DNA of 64,000 bases from Pomacea canaliculata (GCF_003073045.1 NC_037601.1:4247872-4311871), one strand, 5' to 3'. Positions 28,346-41,999 are shown, counted from the stretch's first letter. The notes: generated by a model from the letters alone, not told the origin. Numbers and translations: made by a program.

Positions 28346-29630
28346 ACTTTCTGTCAAACGAGACACGCTCACATCATATGCTGACAGTAGGGCCTGGCCC
28401 AGAAGTACATCAGACAAGGTCAGTTTATGGTCTTTGTACCATGTGCAATAGCAGCTTAATATAGTCTACGTATATATAAAGTGTAGGATCTTTATCATTT
28501 CTTTTGGAGTGATGTCCCTTTGATGCACAGACGACATTCGTCGTCTGCTTCGTTGTTGCAGACATTGTCAATGATTTTATTTGTGGTTGGGTATGTCTAG
28601 TTTATACTCTACGAAGCTTATTTTTATTACCCCCTTAACCTGTCCGCAAGAATGGCTAAAAGCTTTATTAAAGCGCCTGATTCACGTACTGTTTCCCTAT
28701 TTAAGTATGTGACTCACGTAGTTTCCCAATCAAACCATGTCTAAAAGACAACATTAATTCCAATTTTTAACCCTATAGTGTGTGTGATTTTTTTTATTTT
28801 TGCGAATTACTTTTTGAAACTGTTACTGATTAGTAGGTTTTACTTCTTAGCAGCATCATTTCGTAGCCTGAGAGATTATGCTTCCATTAATATGTATATA
28901 TAATAAAGTCGCTCATGAGAATGTCTGACTATATACGCATCGTCAAAAGCACAACAACAACCACCAAAAACCGAAAGTGCAATCTTAAATGCTAAATGTC
29001 TGTAATTGTTTATGCGGAGTCTATGAAGGCGCTCAGATTGAGACTTATGCAATCTGGCGAACTAAGTTACATATATAGTTGGGTTTTTTTAAATGTTCTT
29101 TTCTTCTTTATTTCAACGTAGTCACTAAAGTATTTTAACTTCTTTCTTTAAACCGGCTGTTTAATCTTCCAAAACTACACATACGCACGTGACTCGCGAT
29201 TTGCGCAAGGGATGCGTTGCATGTACATAATTAAAACAAAAATAAAATAGTCTTCTTACAAGATTCAATTTGATTTTTTTCTAGCACTATCACTGATACA
29301 AAGCTTTTATCCTTGCTGTCTCTCAAAATTCTCATCTCTAGCAAGCAATTCTAACTTTTGTTCTCAGCCTTTTGAGTTTGTTTTAAGCCAGTTGAATAGA
29401 CTTCATCATCAACGTTTGCACGACATTTTGACAGTCTAACAAAGATACCGGATACAGCAAACAGTAAAATATAAGACTCTTTGTAATTGAAAAGACAAAG
29501 GCGGACTCCCCGACAATTACAAGCTGACGCCCACTTCTTTGTAGAGAGCATTTACTGTCAATCTGACCTCAGTGCAGGTGTACATCATAATTAAACCGTT
29601 TGTGGTTGCAAACACCTAAGCTGGTACAAA
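28346..29630. other. FMO upstream region, no further gene seen
   Basis: The FMO promoter should lie here. A TATATATAAAG stretch at about 28471-28481 could serve as a TATA-like element on either strand. No other coding evidence is seen. Confidence 0.35.
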
Positions 29631-29634
29631 CCCT

Positions 29635-29836
29635 TCTACTTTACGGAGAAAACCAGAAGAGGGAGAAAATAGGTGTTTTAACGCCGAGCCATCAACTAAT
29701 TGTTTTAAATCAGGGCAAAGCAGTCGAACCTGTAAACAGGTGTCACACGCAGAGAAAGAAAAAATGATATGCCCAAGACGAGATCTGAACCCTCGACGTA
29801 CAGCCTTATGGAGACAACGAGAAGAAACCACACACA
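29635..29836 (-). mobile_element. tRNA-derived SINE copy 2
   Basis: The minus strand reads GAGGGTTCAGATCTCGTCTT, then GGGCAT, GACACCTGTTTACAGG, and further GGCTCGGCGTTAAAACACC and GGTTTTCTCCG. It shares the B box, the GACACCTGT block and the tail blocks with the copies at 21600 and 57355, in the same orientation. Confidence 0.55.
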
Positions 29837-30082
29837 AAAGTCAATAGAAGATAAAGAACAACATATCTGTGTAAGTCATGTTTGAAGAAAAATTCTCATT
29901 TATTTCAAATTGCTGTAGTTTGAGTGTGTAATCAATGGCAAGTCGATATAACATCATTTGTAAAGGACTGGAATTAAAAGTGCAGTTGTCATGTTATTAG
30001 TTTGGGGAAGGAAATCGAAGCACAAGCTTCTATATACTCAGCGCACTGGATCATCTGCCACCTGCTCTCATTAATATTTCAG

Positions 30083-30249
30083 TGCAGCAAGCAGCGTACA
30101 GACTCGGCCATGCAGCTGCACCCTGCTCTTGCTGCGGTGACGGCGGACATGATGGGAGTACGCATGCGTCTGAATGCCGGACAAGCACCGTGGAGCTGCT
30201 CGTGGACGCCATGCTTTCGCATCTGCGTGTGCAACAAGAGAGATTAGCT
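30083..30249 (+). CDS. Candidate exon of an unidentified gene
   Basis: A good acceptor (CTCATTAATATTTCAG) and a good donor (GCT then GTAAGT) bound 167 bases. One frame is open throughout and ends STVELLVDAMLSHLRVQQ plus ERLA. Its first half is unusual (cysteine- and histidine-rich), while the neighbouring frame reads AMQLHPALAAVTADMMG there, with GC-rich third positions. That suggests either a frame break or a non-coding exon. No family is recognised. Confidence 0.25.
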
Positions 30250-30378
30250 GTAAGTGCATTTTTTGGAATGATTAATCGTCAGTCATAATTTGGCTGTCTG
30301 CAAAGTGTGCGACTCGGCGGCTTCTCGGGTCGAGCAAAGCTGAGAGGCCAGACAGGGCGCAGTGCTGTTGAGAGATGT

Positions 30379-30540
30379 GTATGTATGTGGGGAAGGGGGT
30401 GTAGGTGGGTTAACAGCGTATGTGGGGAGGGGTGTAGGTAGGATAAGAGCGTATGTGGGGAGGGGGTGTAGGTAGGATAAGAGCGTATGTGGGGGAGGGG
30501 GTGTAGGTAGGTTAACAGCGTATGTGGAGGGTGGAGGGGG
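30379..30540. repeat. G-rich minisatellite, period 33-35 bp, 4-5 copies
   Basis: The unit runs roughly GTATGTGGGGAGGGGGTGTA then GGTAGGATAAGAGC. Copies start near 30379, 30418, 30451, 30485 and 30520. Runs of four to five G could form G-quadruplexes on the plus strand. Confidence 0.85.
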
Positions 30541-33500
30541 TAAGAGGAAGAGGGGAGGTCTTTCGTTTTATTGTTGATGATCGTGACAAGCATTACTATT
30601 CGAGCCACTATATACCCAACAACCCACCCGTTTTGATCACACAGATCTCAAATAACTGCCATAGGTTTGAACCTGGGTAGTGGAGTAATTTTCAGATTCT
30701 CTTCCTCGCGTTACTTTGGATTTAGCGATCTTTTATCAGCAATAATCACTATCGTGAAAAAAGTGGTCTTGATCTTCAAAATGCACAACATTAATTTGCC
30801 AATCTGAAACAATCTGCTTCCTCCCTCCCCATTTTTTTTTATTTTGGAAAAACGTAAAGGGAGCATGAAAAATAAGGGATAAGATCGATGCATAGGGCAT
30901 TGATGTAATCACAGTTGTAGTGCTCCTTCGTGAACTGTTTCAAAGCAATCGCTGCGGCATCAGCGCCACGGTTTTGATGTGTCGTGTTTGACACGAGTCG
31001 AGATGCTTCGTACGCCACAGCCATGCGCACAGTAAACAGTGATAATAATGGTGATGATGACGACGACGCTGACACTGTTGCTCGTAAAGAGGGCCTTAGT
31101 GTTGTACGAATTCTTTCAGCTGTAAAGTGTAGTGTAAAGTGTAAGTGTGAACACTTCGCTTCTGTTGTCTAAAAGCAAAGTATGAGAAACAGACTAGTGC
31201 TTACACACACACGCGCGCGCGCACCTAACACGAGAGCTCACGCACTCACACACAAACGTACATATACGCTAGGGGAGCTTACCTGTTGATAGCTAGGTGT
31301 TACTCGATCAGAGCCTGCATGCGTGCACGTGGGCTGGGAGATCAGCCGACAAGGAGTGTGCACAGTTGCCTTCCTACCAGCTCAGCAAGACGCCGAGAGG
31401 TAGAGAGAGAGAGAAAATGAAAGAGTACCGTTCATTCTGAAGTGGGCGCGAGCTCAAGGTGCGACATTATGTATGTGCTGGTGACAGGGTTTGTCAATAC
31501 ACATGGGGATATGTCCTTATATGGGGTGTGAGTAGGCACACAGGTGTAGTGGTGTGTGTATGACCGTGTGTGCATCTGTGTTGCACCTGGGAGCAGAGTA
31601 TTTCTCTCTGTCGGCGTCTTCAGTATATGATGCCCTTTGATCCTGCGAATGAACAGGAGGTTTCTGGCGATTGACTGGAGGGTCTCAGCCATCGGCATGC
31701 TTGGATGTGGTGATAGTGATGTCTTCACTCACAGTTTTGATGCCCATCTTTCGACATCGTCAAACAGCAGTACAAAGGTAGGACAGTGTAGATCGCTTAT
31801 CGATGAGTATTGAAGACGAGTCGCTTTAAAAAGTTATGGCGGCCGGATTTTTGTCATTCGTGCATCAGATGTAACAGACGGTTAAGTTGATAGTCGCCCT
31901 CCTGTTTTTCTCATTATTCTCTGCCACCAGCTTGTTCACAGGACGTGACATAAAGGACACGCTTGACTTGAGCATGTGTGTGTATATATATATATCGCTG
32001 ACAGAGCTACAGGTGCCAGGTAGAATGGGGTGAATGATGGCGGTGAAATATGTTCACATGGGAGCGGTCCGATAGCGAAACACATTGCTTTCATATCAAT
32101 ACGGTAGTGTGGGAAGTTTAATACTGCTGCTTGCTCTCTGCGCGCGCCTTTTTTTTATTATTTGTACTGACCTGCAAAGCATGAACACATGCTCGCACGC
32201 ACGCTCGCGCACACACTTATTCGTGTAATTTTATTAGTGTTGGTGAAATACTTATTAGGCATATTTATATTCTTCAACTTTTCATTATTTTTTAATAGGT
32301 CCACAGCATTTATTTGATTGTTGGTTCAGTCAATTAATTCTCTGTAATTTGTTTTCCAAAAATTGAGCTAGTATTTGTTTATTTGTGGTGACCAGCAGCG
32401 TCTTGCAGCCCTGGAGCTGAAAACTCTCAGTTCACTGCTGGAACATTCACTTTTTTTCAGGAGGGACGGGTTCTCTCTTTTATTTGTCACAGCTGGGAGA
32501 TGGAAAGAAAGAAGAGAGTGTGAAAAATACTTCTAAAATCTTCTCTCTGATGAAGTTTATGACCGGGAAGGAATGCATTAAAAGTAATAGAATTTAGTCC
32601 AAACCTATCGAATTTCGCATGGAAATAATCGTTTTTTCTGAGTCGACCTTGTGCGCAGAACAGCTCGAATTGTTTCCCCTGGCAAAGCACCAAAAACAAC
32701 TGTACTTTAGGACGCAATGTGTAAAGGAAAACCGGAAAAGACAATGGCGTAACTTAATCCAGCGCATGCGCGTTGTAAGTTGTCTGTTTCCGCGCATGAG
32801 ATGGCAGTCATTAAGGTCATCTAAGAATAGATTAGCTGATGACACTTCAACCACGAACTTGTATTACTAGACTGCTGGCAGACGATTTGTTCCCAGTTAA
32901 CTACTAAAACGAGGCAGTTATGTACAAAGTTTCCGGTTTAGTCACATTTATTGTTTAGGCTCGCCGAGACTAACAGCGAAGAACTTCGCAAGAGGCTAAG
33001 CGTTGGTCTCGGCAGACAGACAGCAGTCCACCTTTACACGTCCATGCTTCCACTATGAGGCTATGTCATAGTGGGAAAAGGAGGTGAAAACGATTCTCTT
33101 TAATACTTTTAATGGATATTTTATTTGTTTTGTTGTTGTTTTTTGGGAAGCTTGTTTATGTGCATTATTTTATCGTTGTTTTATCGCGTTCGACATTTAT
33201 TTATTAAGATAGCTTTGAGGCGTGGGCTAGGGTTAGGGTATGGGTTAAAGTTAAGGGATTTTTGACAGAATAACTGAACAGACAAAACGAATGAGTTCAA
33301 GGCTGGCAACCTCGTTTGGTTGTTTCTGGATACATAAAACCGATCAGCCGCCTAAGTCAATGCCAACAAAAATAAATCGCCTGCCGATTGGTGAACTGAG
33401 AAATGTAGACATGTAGGTCTGTTCACGAACATGACACGTGCAGCAAGTCTGTAGGAAATTTTGCTTTTTGTCTTGAGAGTATGCGTACTACAAAGGCTTC

Positions 33501-36500
33501 TGTGAGTTCTGTACTGTTAACCCTTTCAGTGCTGCGTGTTTCTTCTGCCATCTTTCGGGTTTGTTTTTTTTATATATATATATACAAACTACATACTTTC
33601 TTGCTACATTTTCTGCGGATAAGATCTCGGATCTGTGCGTGTTAGCGAAGGTGATTCGCCTTCTGATGATAAGTGTGTTTTGTGCCATCCTGCATCTTGC
33701 TCCATGAATACTTAATTCTAACCTCTGTCATGACCACTAATGCTTCCTCGGATTTCTCTCTACTGTCAATTGTGTTGCTCCTATCAATTCACTTAAAACA
33801 AAATTTGAAACGAATTGTTGAGACTAACTTTTCTCCACCTCTCCTTGACTGCAAGTTTTTGCTCCTGTATATACTGTGTTGCTTTGTCTTCGTATATTTA
33901 TTGACATGTTTTAGTATGTGTAGGGTTTAATGCTTGAGTCTGTGTTTGGATATTGGTGTTTTATTATGTTTGCATTTTTATACATCATGTTGAGACTATT
34001 TTAAAGTGGGAAATGCATTACATAATATCATCATCATCTACCGACCAACGATTTTTCTGAACGCTTATGTTGCCTTTTAATGTCAGATATAGAACCTCCC
34101 CTAGATGACAAAACTGGCTATTTTTATATCCTTTACTCTCACTCGTAGGAATTAAATCAGAAAGTAGAGTAATGCAGGACTACGGCCAGGATAAACTGGC
34201 CGAAACTCTTACAGGTAGTGTAGTTTCAAGTAGGTTTTTTTTTTTAAAGTTTATTTTGCAACCAGTCACAAAATAAAGCACACTGTACGATAGAAAAAGA
34301 GCAGACATTACTTTTCGCTCATGTACTGATCTTCAAAACGCAGTAATAAAAATGTACAGTGTGTTAGAATGTGAGGGAATGTTCATGCAACTATATCGCA
34401 ATCACAGCAACGCACTCAGTTTGGAGTACCTATGGAGTATGCACTTTTATGACCATGTACACCCTCGAGACTTGCCACATCATGCCAGGCGTTTTTAGAG
34501 TATTCTTTTCATTCTGTTTCCTCCACCACCTGCTGCCCCTGCTGTAGCCTCCGGGGACAGGTGACGACAAGGCTTGTGACACTGACTTACTAACCATGGT
34601 CGTCGTTCAGGTGTGCTGAAATTTCAGGTGAGGTGACCCACTTGTTTCAGCATGCAATACTAACGGTGACAACTTGAGAAACTATATGTGCTTTTTATTT
34701 TACTTTTCAGTTTAGTTAATATTTAGGTTTCTTCGAAACAAATTTGGAAAAAAATTTGAAATGTGATTTGTTTGCTAACTTACGAAAACGTAGATACACA
34801 GTAAATGTAAAACTGGATATAGACACCGGGAGTTCCAAAGAAGTGGCCGAAACGGAGAAGATTTTAACTGTTGTTGACAATTTGGCGCAATTTGAATCGA
34901 ATAAAAAGGCCAAGAATTAGGCCAGCCGTTTGTAAACGATTTCCTAGACTTCCCCACCCACACTACCACATCCCACCATCTGCCACAATGATGTGAAGCA
35001 ATTCGATAAAGGTAAAAGTTGTTGCTGTTGCTGTGGCTGCTGTAAAAGAAGAAGTAAGGGTCTTTTAACACCGGATCCATCTGCTGCATCAACCTGTACG
35101 AGTCCGGCGTTATTTTAGTCTGCGGATGTTTGTGTGTAATGTCATGTGAATTACCCGGGCTGGTATTAAAAATGGTTTTGATGATTGCTCCGACAGCAGG
35201 CCTGAAGTTCGGGGCATCAACCAGACGACCTTGTTTTATGTTTCTTTGCTGAGAAGCTTCATGGACGAGAACCTAGAAACAGTTCCGGAAGTCAGAGCTT
35301 GCTGTAAAACACAAAACATGAAATGCCAATTTGCGGAACATGATTGCGAACTCATTTATGTTGTATGCTACATGGCAGGAAGAAAAAACCGAGTAATTAC
35401 GGAAATGTTTTGTGGCAACATTTTTTTTAGAAACACTGTGATGTAGCCCTCATACACATGCACAGACTCCGACAGTAAAAGGAAAAAAAAAATTCAGATT
35501 TCAACCACTTTATTTTTAGTCTCTCCACGCTCACCCGTATATATTAACGTGAACTTCGGTCAAGTTAGGACACCAAACCCTTATTAATCCTGTCTTAAAC
35601 CAGGAGTAGAAAGAACTTTTTATTTACAACTCCTACCGTCTCTACTTTCTTCGTATTTTTAAGAGCTTTTATATTTAAGCATGTATTAGTTGCATACTTA
35701 TGCCACAAGTTTGGAGAAAAAAATATCGAAACATAGAACACGGAGCACGTTTGCGAGCATACACACACAATCATACACATACACACGCGCACACACACAA
35801 ACAGAGAGATTGTTGGGGTGGAGGTATAAAAATAAAGACAGGGATTTGTGCACAAACCCGCACTCAGGTACAGTTTGGCTTTGCTGTAACTCCCTATGTA
35901 ATACGAACGGTTCTCGGCTCAGAGAGAGAGACTGGCAAGAAAAGAAATGAGCTTCAGAAGGGAAAAACATGGGGTAGTGAGGAGAGGGGGTATCTAAAAA
36001 TAGACCGCGGTTATTGCTGATGGCGGAGTTGAGCCCTCGTGATGAGTCTGACTGCATGATGCGCGTTCATACGCGGCCCCGGCGGCGGCAGGTGGAGTGA
36101 ACGAGAGGAGACTGCATCCCCGCAAATGTTTGTTGCACCGATGCCCTGGTGGCGACATGTGGTTAGATAAAAAGCGTTAAACAGTCTGACGTAATCGTCA
36201 CGTGTTTTCATCCTCGCCTGCTGCTGCTGCGAGTCGACATCGGTGCTGATAGCAACTGATCTTTATGCAGGACATGTTTGGCACTTTGCCCTCCACGCCG
36301 CTGACTGCGCTCAAATGTTTAAAAAAATACAAAAAAGCTTTTTTCTAGTTTGTTTCCGTAACAAAATATTTCAGTTTATTGCTTATCGATTGAGATCATT
36401 GTCCGAGTTACACGGGGTCGTTGTCCTCAAATAATGTCGGTTAGGTTTAGCATCTGACCGACAGCCGTTGTCGTCAAGGTTACAGTGTTGGTAAAGTGCT

Positions 36501-38399
36501 TTTCTCATGTTTCAGTGTTTTTAGGGTTTGCGCGAGGAAGATTTCGCTTGTAGTGTACTTTGTGCTGGGATAAGTGCATTCAGATCACACATAGGGCACA
36601 GAGTTTTGAGGTTGATAGAGAGAGGAGGGTCCCCTCCCCCCGTCCAGAAAATATAAAGAGATATATAATTTTGTTATCCAAAACAAAACAGAAAATGTGC
36701 GTGAATGCAATTCATTGTTTGCATGTGTAAACATAAGTAGGCTCAATCCACTATCATATCTTATGGACTGCTGACCCAAGTCACGTGCTCCAACACGTAT
36801 CAGAACAAGTATATCCGGTTTTCCTAATACACGCGTTACTGATGTTTCCAGCGTTCATCAAATTCTGGCAGGAGGGGCAGACCATTCCTTATAATTTCAA
36901 CTGTTTTTGCAGACTGTCAGTATTGTTCGATCGTTCAGCTTTCAAAACTTAGTATCTTTGGATGAACTATACGCAGACATTTGAAAATAGTTCTGCATTC
37001 AGGTGACATGTAGCTTTGCTCGTAAAATTCACGGGCTGTGTCTCTTCGATTTCCTAGCAGTTTGGCTTTGAGAATTTTATAACATTTATAAAGAATGAAA
37101 CTTCTAAACAAGGTGTTATTCAAACAACCAGCTCCTAAATGCAACGCCGTCCAAAGTCGACAACCTACAACGTTTTGGTGTATGTTGATAGAGTAGACTT
37201 TAAGCCTCGGATAGAGTGACCCACTTCTTCTGACCAGAGGGAGAAGCTTCCAATTTATGTGGGGGAGAAAATCGATGCAATCTTTGAGCCGTCTACCCCT
37301 CCCTCACTTGCTCGCTACCCCCTGCCAAACACCCTCCCCCCAATTCCCAACCGCCACACTTTCTTTGCGGTGTTGCTATTTTGGGTGCTTCTCTCACCTC
37401 TTGTTCTCTTTTGAAATGTTCCAGAGTCCCAGACCCTAGCCCTCGGCTAGCCGCCTTGGACATCAGATAGAATTAACAAAGTACACCCACTGCCTCTTCA
37501 TCGTCGGTTCGCTGGTACTTTAAAACGAAAGTCGATTTCCTTGATGTCAGTTTGAAGTAAGCAGGTGGCGCTACTGTCGTCTTCGTCACGCTGGTGCTAC
37601 TTCCGGGTTCTGCTCTAGTGTTTACACTAAGCTTGTGTAGTGCTGAGAGTCTGTCAACGCTGGTATTTCCTTGTGTTTGACAATCTGTACGGTAGTTTCG
37701 CCTAGTGGGTGCCTCCTAGCCTTGCCTAGTGTTGATGTTGTATATACGCTAATCTTTGCTGACGAGTGCTGTACGGTAATCTTGTCTCAAGTTGACATGC
37801 CGTATATTTTTATCTTGACTAATGTTGATAAGCGGAGTACTAATCGCGCCTCGTGTCAAGTGTTGAAAATATTAGAATATTAAAGACAATATTAATTATG
37901 AAATAATGTATTAACCGTTCTATGGATTTCCGTTTCCATGTGTGCATTCGGTGAAATGAGAGAATCTCCCTGTACCGTCTGTTGTCAAGCTCTGGAAAAA
38001 TGTACAGGACTAGAGGCTATACCTTCATTCGACCCCACTAAATATATATTAGCGTACAGTCCAAATCAAAATTTTTATCGCGTTTTCTACCAGTCTTTTT
38101 CTGACCATGATACCTTAATATAGACTATTGCATTACTGGTCAAGTGATCCGCATAAAAGATAGGTACTCCGCCTCTTATCCATTATACATATATCGGCTT
38201 ACATCAACCGAGAACCCAGATCGAGGAGTCCTCGCTGTTTGTGCGTTCGCCAGACTAATCAATAATCTTTCCCGTGGCTGATTTTTCTCCCCTCCAATCC
38301 ATTCCCCCTCCAGTCCATTCCCCCTCATCCCCATCCCCACACACCCACCTTGCTTTCCTCATTTCTGCCTGTGGAAGGAAAGAGGAGACCTTTGGATGT
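30541..38399. other. Gene-poor intergenic sequence with simple repeats
   Basis: Contents include short CA/CG runs (about 31205-31225 and 35760-35800), a TA run (31982-31995), a short telomere-like stretch (CTAGGGTTAGGGTATGGGTT near 33228) and T-rich runs. Open frames here are short, overlap on both strands and lack domain matches. No gene is supported. Confidence 0.5.
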
Positions 38400-38800
38400 A
38401 ATGATGGTATCGCTCGGAGCCATCTCCTGCATGTCTTGGACCAACGTTCGGCGGCGACGACGACCTGGAAAATCGACAACACCATCAGCGCCGCCCCTGC
38501 TGATCCTTCTTGAAGGAGAGTAGCGTCCCTTTTCCTGGGGTTACTCCAGTGCCAGCGTGTCCAGTTTTCGACCAGATATCCTCAGTCGGGTGGAACCTCT
38601 CTATGTTGCCCAACCAAGCCTGGATAATGTATGCCGAGTGGTTCTCGCCATGAAGGTTGTGCGCTGTCACGGTGTCTGTAACTGCCGTGCGTGCTCGAGG
38701 CGTAGCCGGCGAAATGATGGGTCGAGCGCGGTGCACCACTCCCTCCGCTGGCCGCGGTGACGAGGCAGGACGAGGTTGTGGGTCGTGACGACACAGTGGG
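38400..38800 (+). promoter_or_regulatory. CpG-containing block ending at a possible splice donor
   Basis: The block is GC-rich with many CpGs and ends CAGTGGG followed by GTGAGTACAG, a strong donor at 38801. It is a candidate promoter and first non-coding exon on the plus strand. Several frames on both strands are open because the GC content is high, so no coding call is made. A second donor-like site (GGGGTAAGTG) lies at 39341. Confidence 0.25.
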
Positions 38801-40519
38801 GTGAGTACAGTTTCCCCTTATTTCTCAGTCTTCCAGCACGATCGATGCAAGGACAGCACGTGCACATGTTACGTAATCGCTTCTCGCGTCAAGGAGCGTA
38901 TCCTCCGTGTGTGGGTGTGTCGGTCACGAGGACATACAACCAACTGTAATGTGATTCCAATGGACACAAATGGTGTAAACATAACCTCGTAAGAAAGGTC
39001 AAGCCTGTAGAAACAGAACCATGCAAGTAAAGTGTAATGAGTTGTAGTAGGTCTTTGGTGTATGTAAACTAGACGTTACAAAAGTGGCAGTTAAACATGT
39101 CTTCGTGAAGCCGCAAAAAGAAGACCGGTGCAGCTGCTAAACCACTGAACTTTCTTCGAACTTCCTCCCTTCTGACCCCTCTCTAACCTTAACTGACTTC
39201 ACTCTCTGTGAATTCAGCTGAAGGTCTCCATTTGTTCATCTTAGCTACAACTGAAGATCAACAGTCTCCATTTTTCTTCAACTTCACATGCGGGGGCTCG
39301 TCAAAGTGTTGTGTTTGTGATTCGTCGAACGTGTGCTGGGGTAAGTGTGCGTAGGACATATTACATCTACTCAGCTCATTTCAGTCATTAAAAAAGGAAA
39401 ATAATGAGCATTTTACCACTCTGGCAGACCTCCAAAGACTGTACTGTATATACAACCAAGTCTTTCAGCTCAGTAATAATATAGATGCGCGCACACTAAC
39501 GTCCAAACGTATCTCTGTTGAACATCTGTAACCAGCCTCTCCTGCTGTTATGTCACGTGAGATGCTCATGTCGACAGCAGGGAGACTATGAGGGATTTTC
39601 AGGGCCCCAGTAGTGTTGTCAGTGAGTGTCGATGCAATGCTCAGCCCTGGAGATTGAAGGGTTAGGAGGGGGTAGGTGGTAATTCTCACTAACTTAATGA
39701 CTGCAGACTTTTTGGGTTTGTTTTTCCATGGCAGGGCTTGCTGGCAGTTGAGATGTGTAATTGCTGGGAAGATTGTGCTAGGTGAAGATGTAAAGGGCGC
39801 AGGGAGCTAGTCTGTTAGCCTCTAATAACCCCATCCCTCGTCCTTTTCTCCCCTTTTTCTCTTTCTTACTTTCTTCCCCTTTCGTCTTCATCTTCTTCCA
39901 CCTAAATGAACTCTTTGCGGAGAGCAAACATTGTCAACAAGCAATGCAGAAACGGCTGGATTGTGATGGAGTTGTTTGACCGAGAAAGCGCAGAGATGAG
40001 AGAAAGCCAGTGAACAAACCGAGCAGGAGATTACGGTCAGAGAAGGGGGAAAAAGAATGAATAAAAGCGTAATAAATGCAAAAAATATTGAGCCTTTAAC
40101 GATTAGTATAACGGACGGCAAAACGCAGGCTTCACAGAAGAAATTGCTAAATTAACTCAAAAGCAAAGCGATGTTGTACGAGAACACCATAATTAAAGCT
40201 CACTTGCCGCTTGAGCATACCATCCTTAAAGGTCTAGAAGGATAGAAAGACTTCTCTAATATTCTCGAGGTACACACCAACAAACAGGCACATAAAAATG
40301 ACAAACTTACGATATAAACCAAATTAACATTTAATCTCATCTCCCATTGGCTGAGGACTTCACACCGTGAACGTATATATGTGTGTATAGTATATGAATA
40401 TAGCGTATATGTATATAGTGTAGTGAGTTGTGTAGGTCTCGTATTGTTTGTTTATGAATGGTGTCTTGTGTCTGACGTCTTTTGTGCGTCATTTGTTCCA
40501 CGTCACTTGAAGCTGAAAA

Positions 40520-40595
40520 TGACGTCATATATAGGAGTTGCTCTCAAAATGGCTGAGTGAGCGGGAAAACACAACAGTCTTCTCCGCCATCTTCT
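40520..40595 (+). promoter_or_regulatory. CRE plus YY1-like cluster A
   Basis: A full palindromic CRE (TGACGTCA, 40520-40527) is followed by AAAATGGC and by CCGCCATCTT (40584-40593), the reverse of a YY1 core AAGATGGCGG. This combination is typical of TATA-less core promoters. No linked first exon is proven. Confidence 0.3.
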
Positions 40596-41136
40596 TTATG
40601 ACTCTGTCAGTGAGATTTTTCTTAATTTGTGTCTCTTCGATTCTATTCACCTACAAATCTCTTCATCCTCATCGTCATCTGAAAGGGGTTCGTTGATACA
40701 ATACTGACATTTGTTGTAGACCTCTCTCTGTGCATGCTAATGTTGATAGGCATGTATCTCGAGGACAGAAATGGAATGGAAGTATTTACCAAGATTTGGG
40801 AAAATATCGTGCACTGAGGTTTCCATAATCAGAAGAAAAAATTGTACCCTACTGGCCATTAGAACTTCAGCAATTCACACTTTAAGACGAATACAAAAGA
40901 CCCAGATGTACACACGCGCATGCTCATTTGCTCTTCCTATTTTATATTTCAAGGCTGGGTTTGTCTTGTCTCTGTACATTACAAACACCGATCTCCGAAA
41001 GGTCAAGAATCCCCCAAGGCACACACATGCAATACACACACACACGCACACACTTTTGTGTCGGATCTGTGTTATGCCTTTATGCGTGGGTGGGTTGAGC
41101 GGCAGCACATTCAAGCTACTTTCGTTCCTGCATGTG

Positions 41137-41342
41137 TCATCTTGATAATATCTCCTTGACGAATCCACGACAAATAATAAAGGATTCTCGGTGTCCGGAA
41201 GTAGGTCCAGGTGGTGGAGAATCACTACTCAAAATTCTGTAAACATCGCTAGAAGGCGATTTACCCACGTTACCGTTATATTTATATCCGCTGTTTAGGG
41301 CTGGGCTTGGAGAGAGGCTTGTCAGGGACAACTGTTTGAATA
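41137..41342 (-). CDS. Candidate exon with weak resemblance to the linker of PDZ-LIM proteins
   Basis: On the minus strand an acceptor (CCTGTCCTATTCAAACAG) opens LSLTSLSPSPALNSGYKYNG, then SPSSDVYRILSSDSPPPGP and RESFIICRGFVKEILSR, ending at TGA. The order S-(D/E)-V-Y-(R/K)-(I/M)-L, a proline stretch, then SF and an EIL end recalls the region before the LIM domain in PDLIM proteins. No PDZ or LIM exon was found nearby. A 118-codon frame on the opposite strand (41336-41692) partly overlaps the surrounding open stretch, so chance cannot be excluded. Confidence 0.25.
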
Positions 41343-41999
41343 GGACAGGACAATTGTTGATATTCCTTTCTGGGAACAAAAGTGCCGGCAGGAGCAGCTG
41401 GTTACAGAAAACACGTGCAGACGAGCCTGTGATCACGCACATACACGTCATCACATCCGAGTTCGACAAGGCCTTCGAAGGACATTTCTTTGTCATCACG
41501 ACATGTAGGAACATTACAATAACGGGCTTACAAAGGAGTGATGTTATTCATGAATTGTTGCAATTAGCGCTCGAGAGACCGTGTATAGCTAATGTTAGGA
41601 AATGCCAGCACGGCATTTCCGATGACGTGGCTTCAGAGAATGGGAGTACCAAACATTGCACAGAAGGCCCAGAGTGTTCAGGTAACCTTTAACCGTTACT
41701 AACACGTTAAGATTAAGTGACAGCACGCGGTGACGTGAAAGAGGAATAAAAGCGAAGGTAAGTTGATTCCCTCCAAAGGCTGTTAAAATTTAATATTCTT
41801 CTATTGTGTAGAATAGTGTTGCTCTATGAGATTACGCTTCGGTTGTTAGCTATCGGCGAGATTCAAAAAATACAAAGTTTTTTTTTTCTCGTGGGAAAGC
41901 TACATGTGTGTGTGGACAAGAAACACAAAGCTCACATGCAGATGCACGTTCTTTCTCTCTCACACACACAGACATGCACTCGCATATAAGCACACAAAA

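Noticed and set aside
33228..33262. Telomere-like TTAGGG copies
   Set aside because: Only two imperfect units in a row. Too short to be an interstitial telomeric array.
35690..36057. Several overlapping frames of 86-119 codons on both strands
   Set aside because: They overlap in all directions around a CA-rich repeat and contain CVCV/HTHT runs. No splice sites or domains.
38485..38867. Multiple overlapping frames on both strands in the CpG-rich block
   Set aside because: High GC content reduces stop codons, so open frames are expected. None shows a clear codon bias or known domain.
40875..41225. Overlapping open frames around a CA repeat
   Set aside because: The peptides are products of an (AC)n stretch (THTHTH / VCVCVC) and carry no coding signal there.
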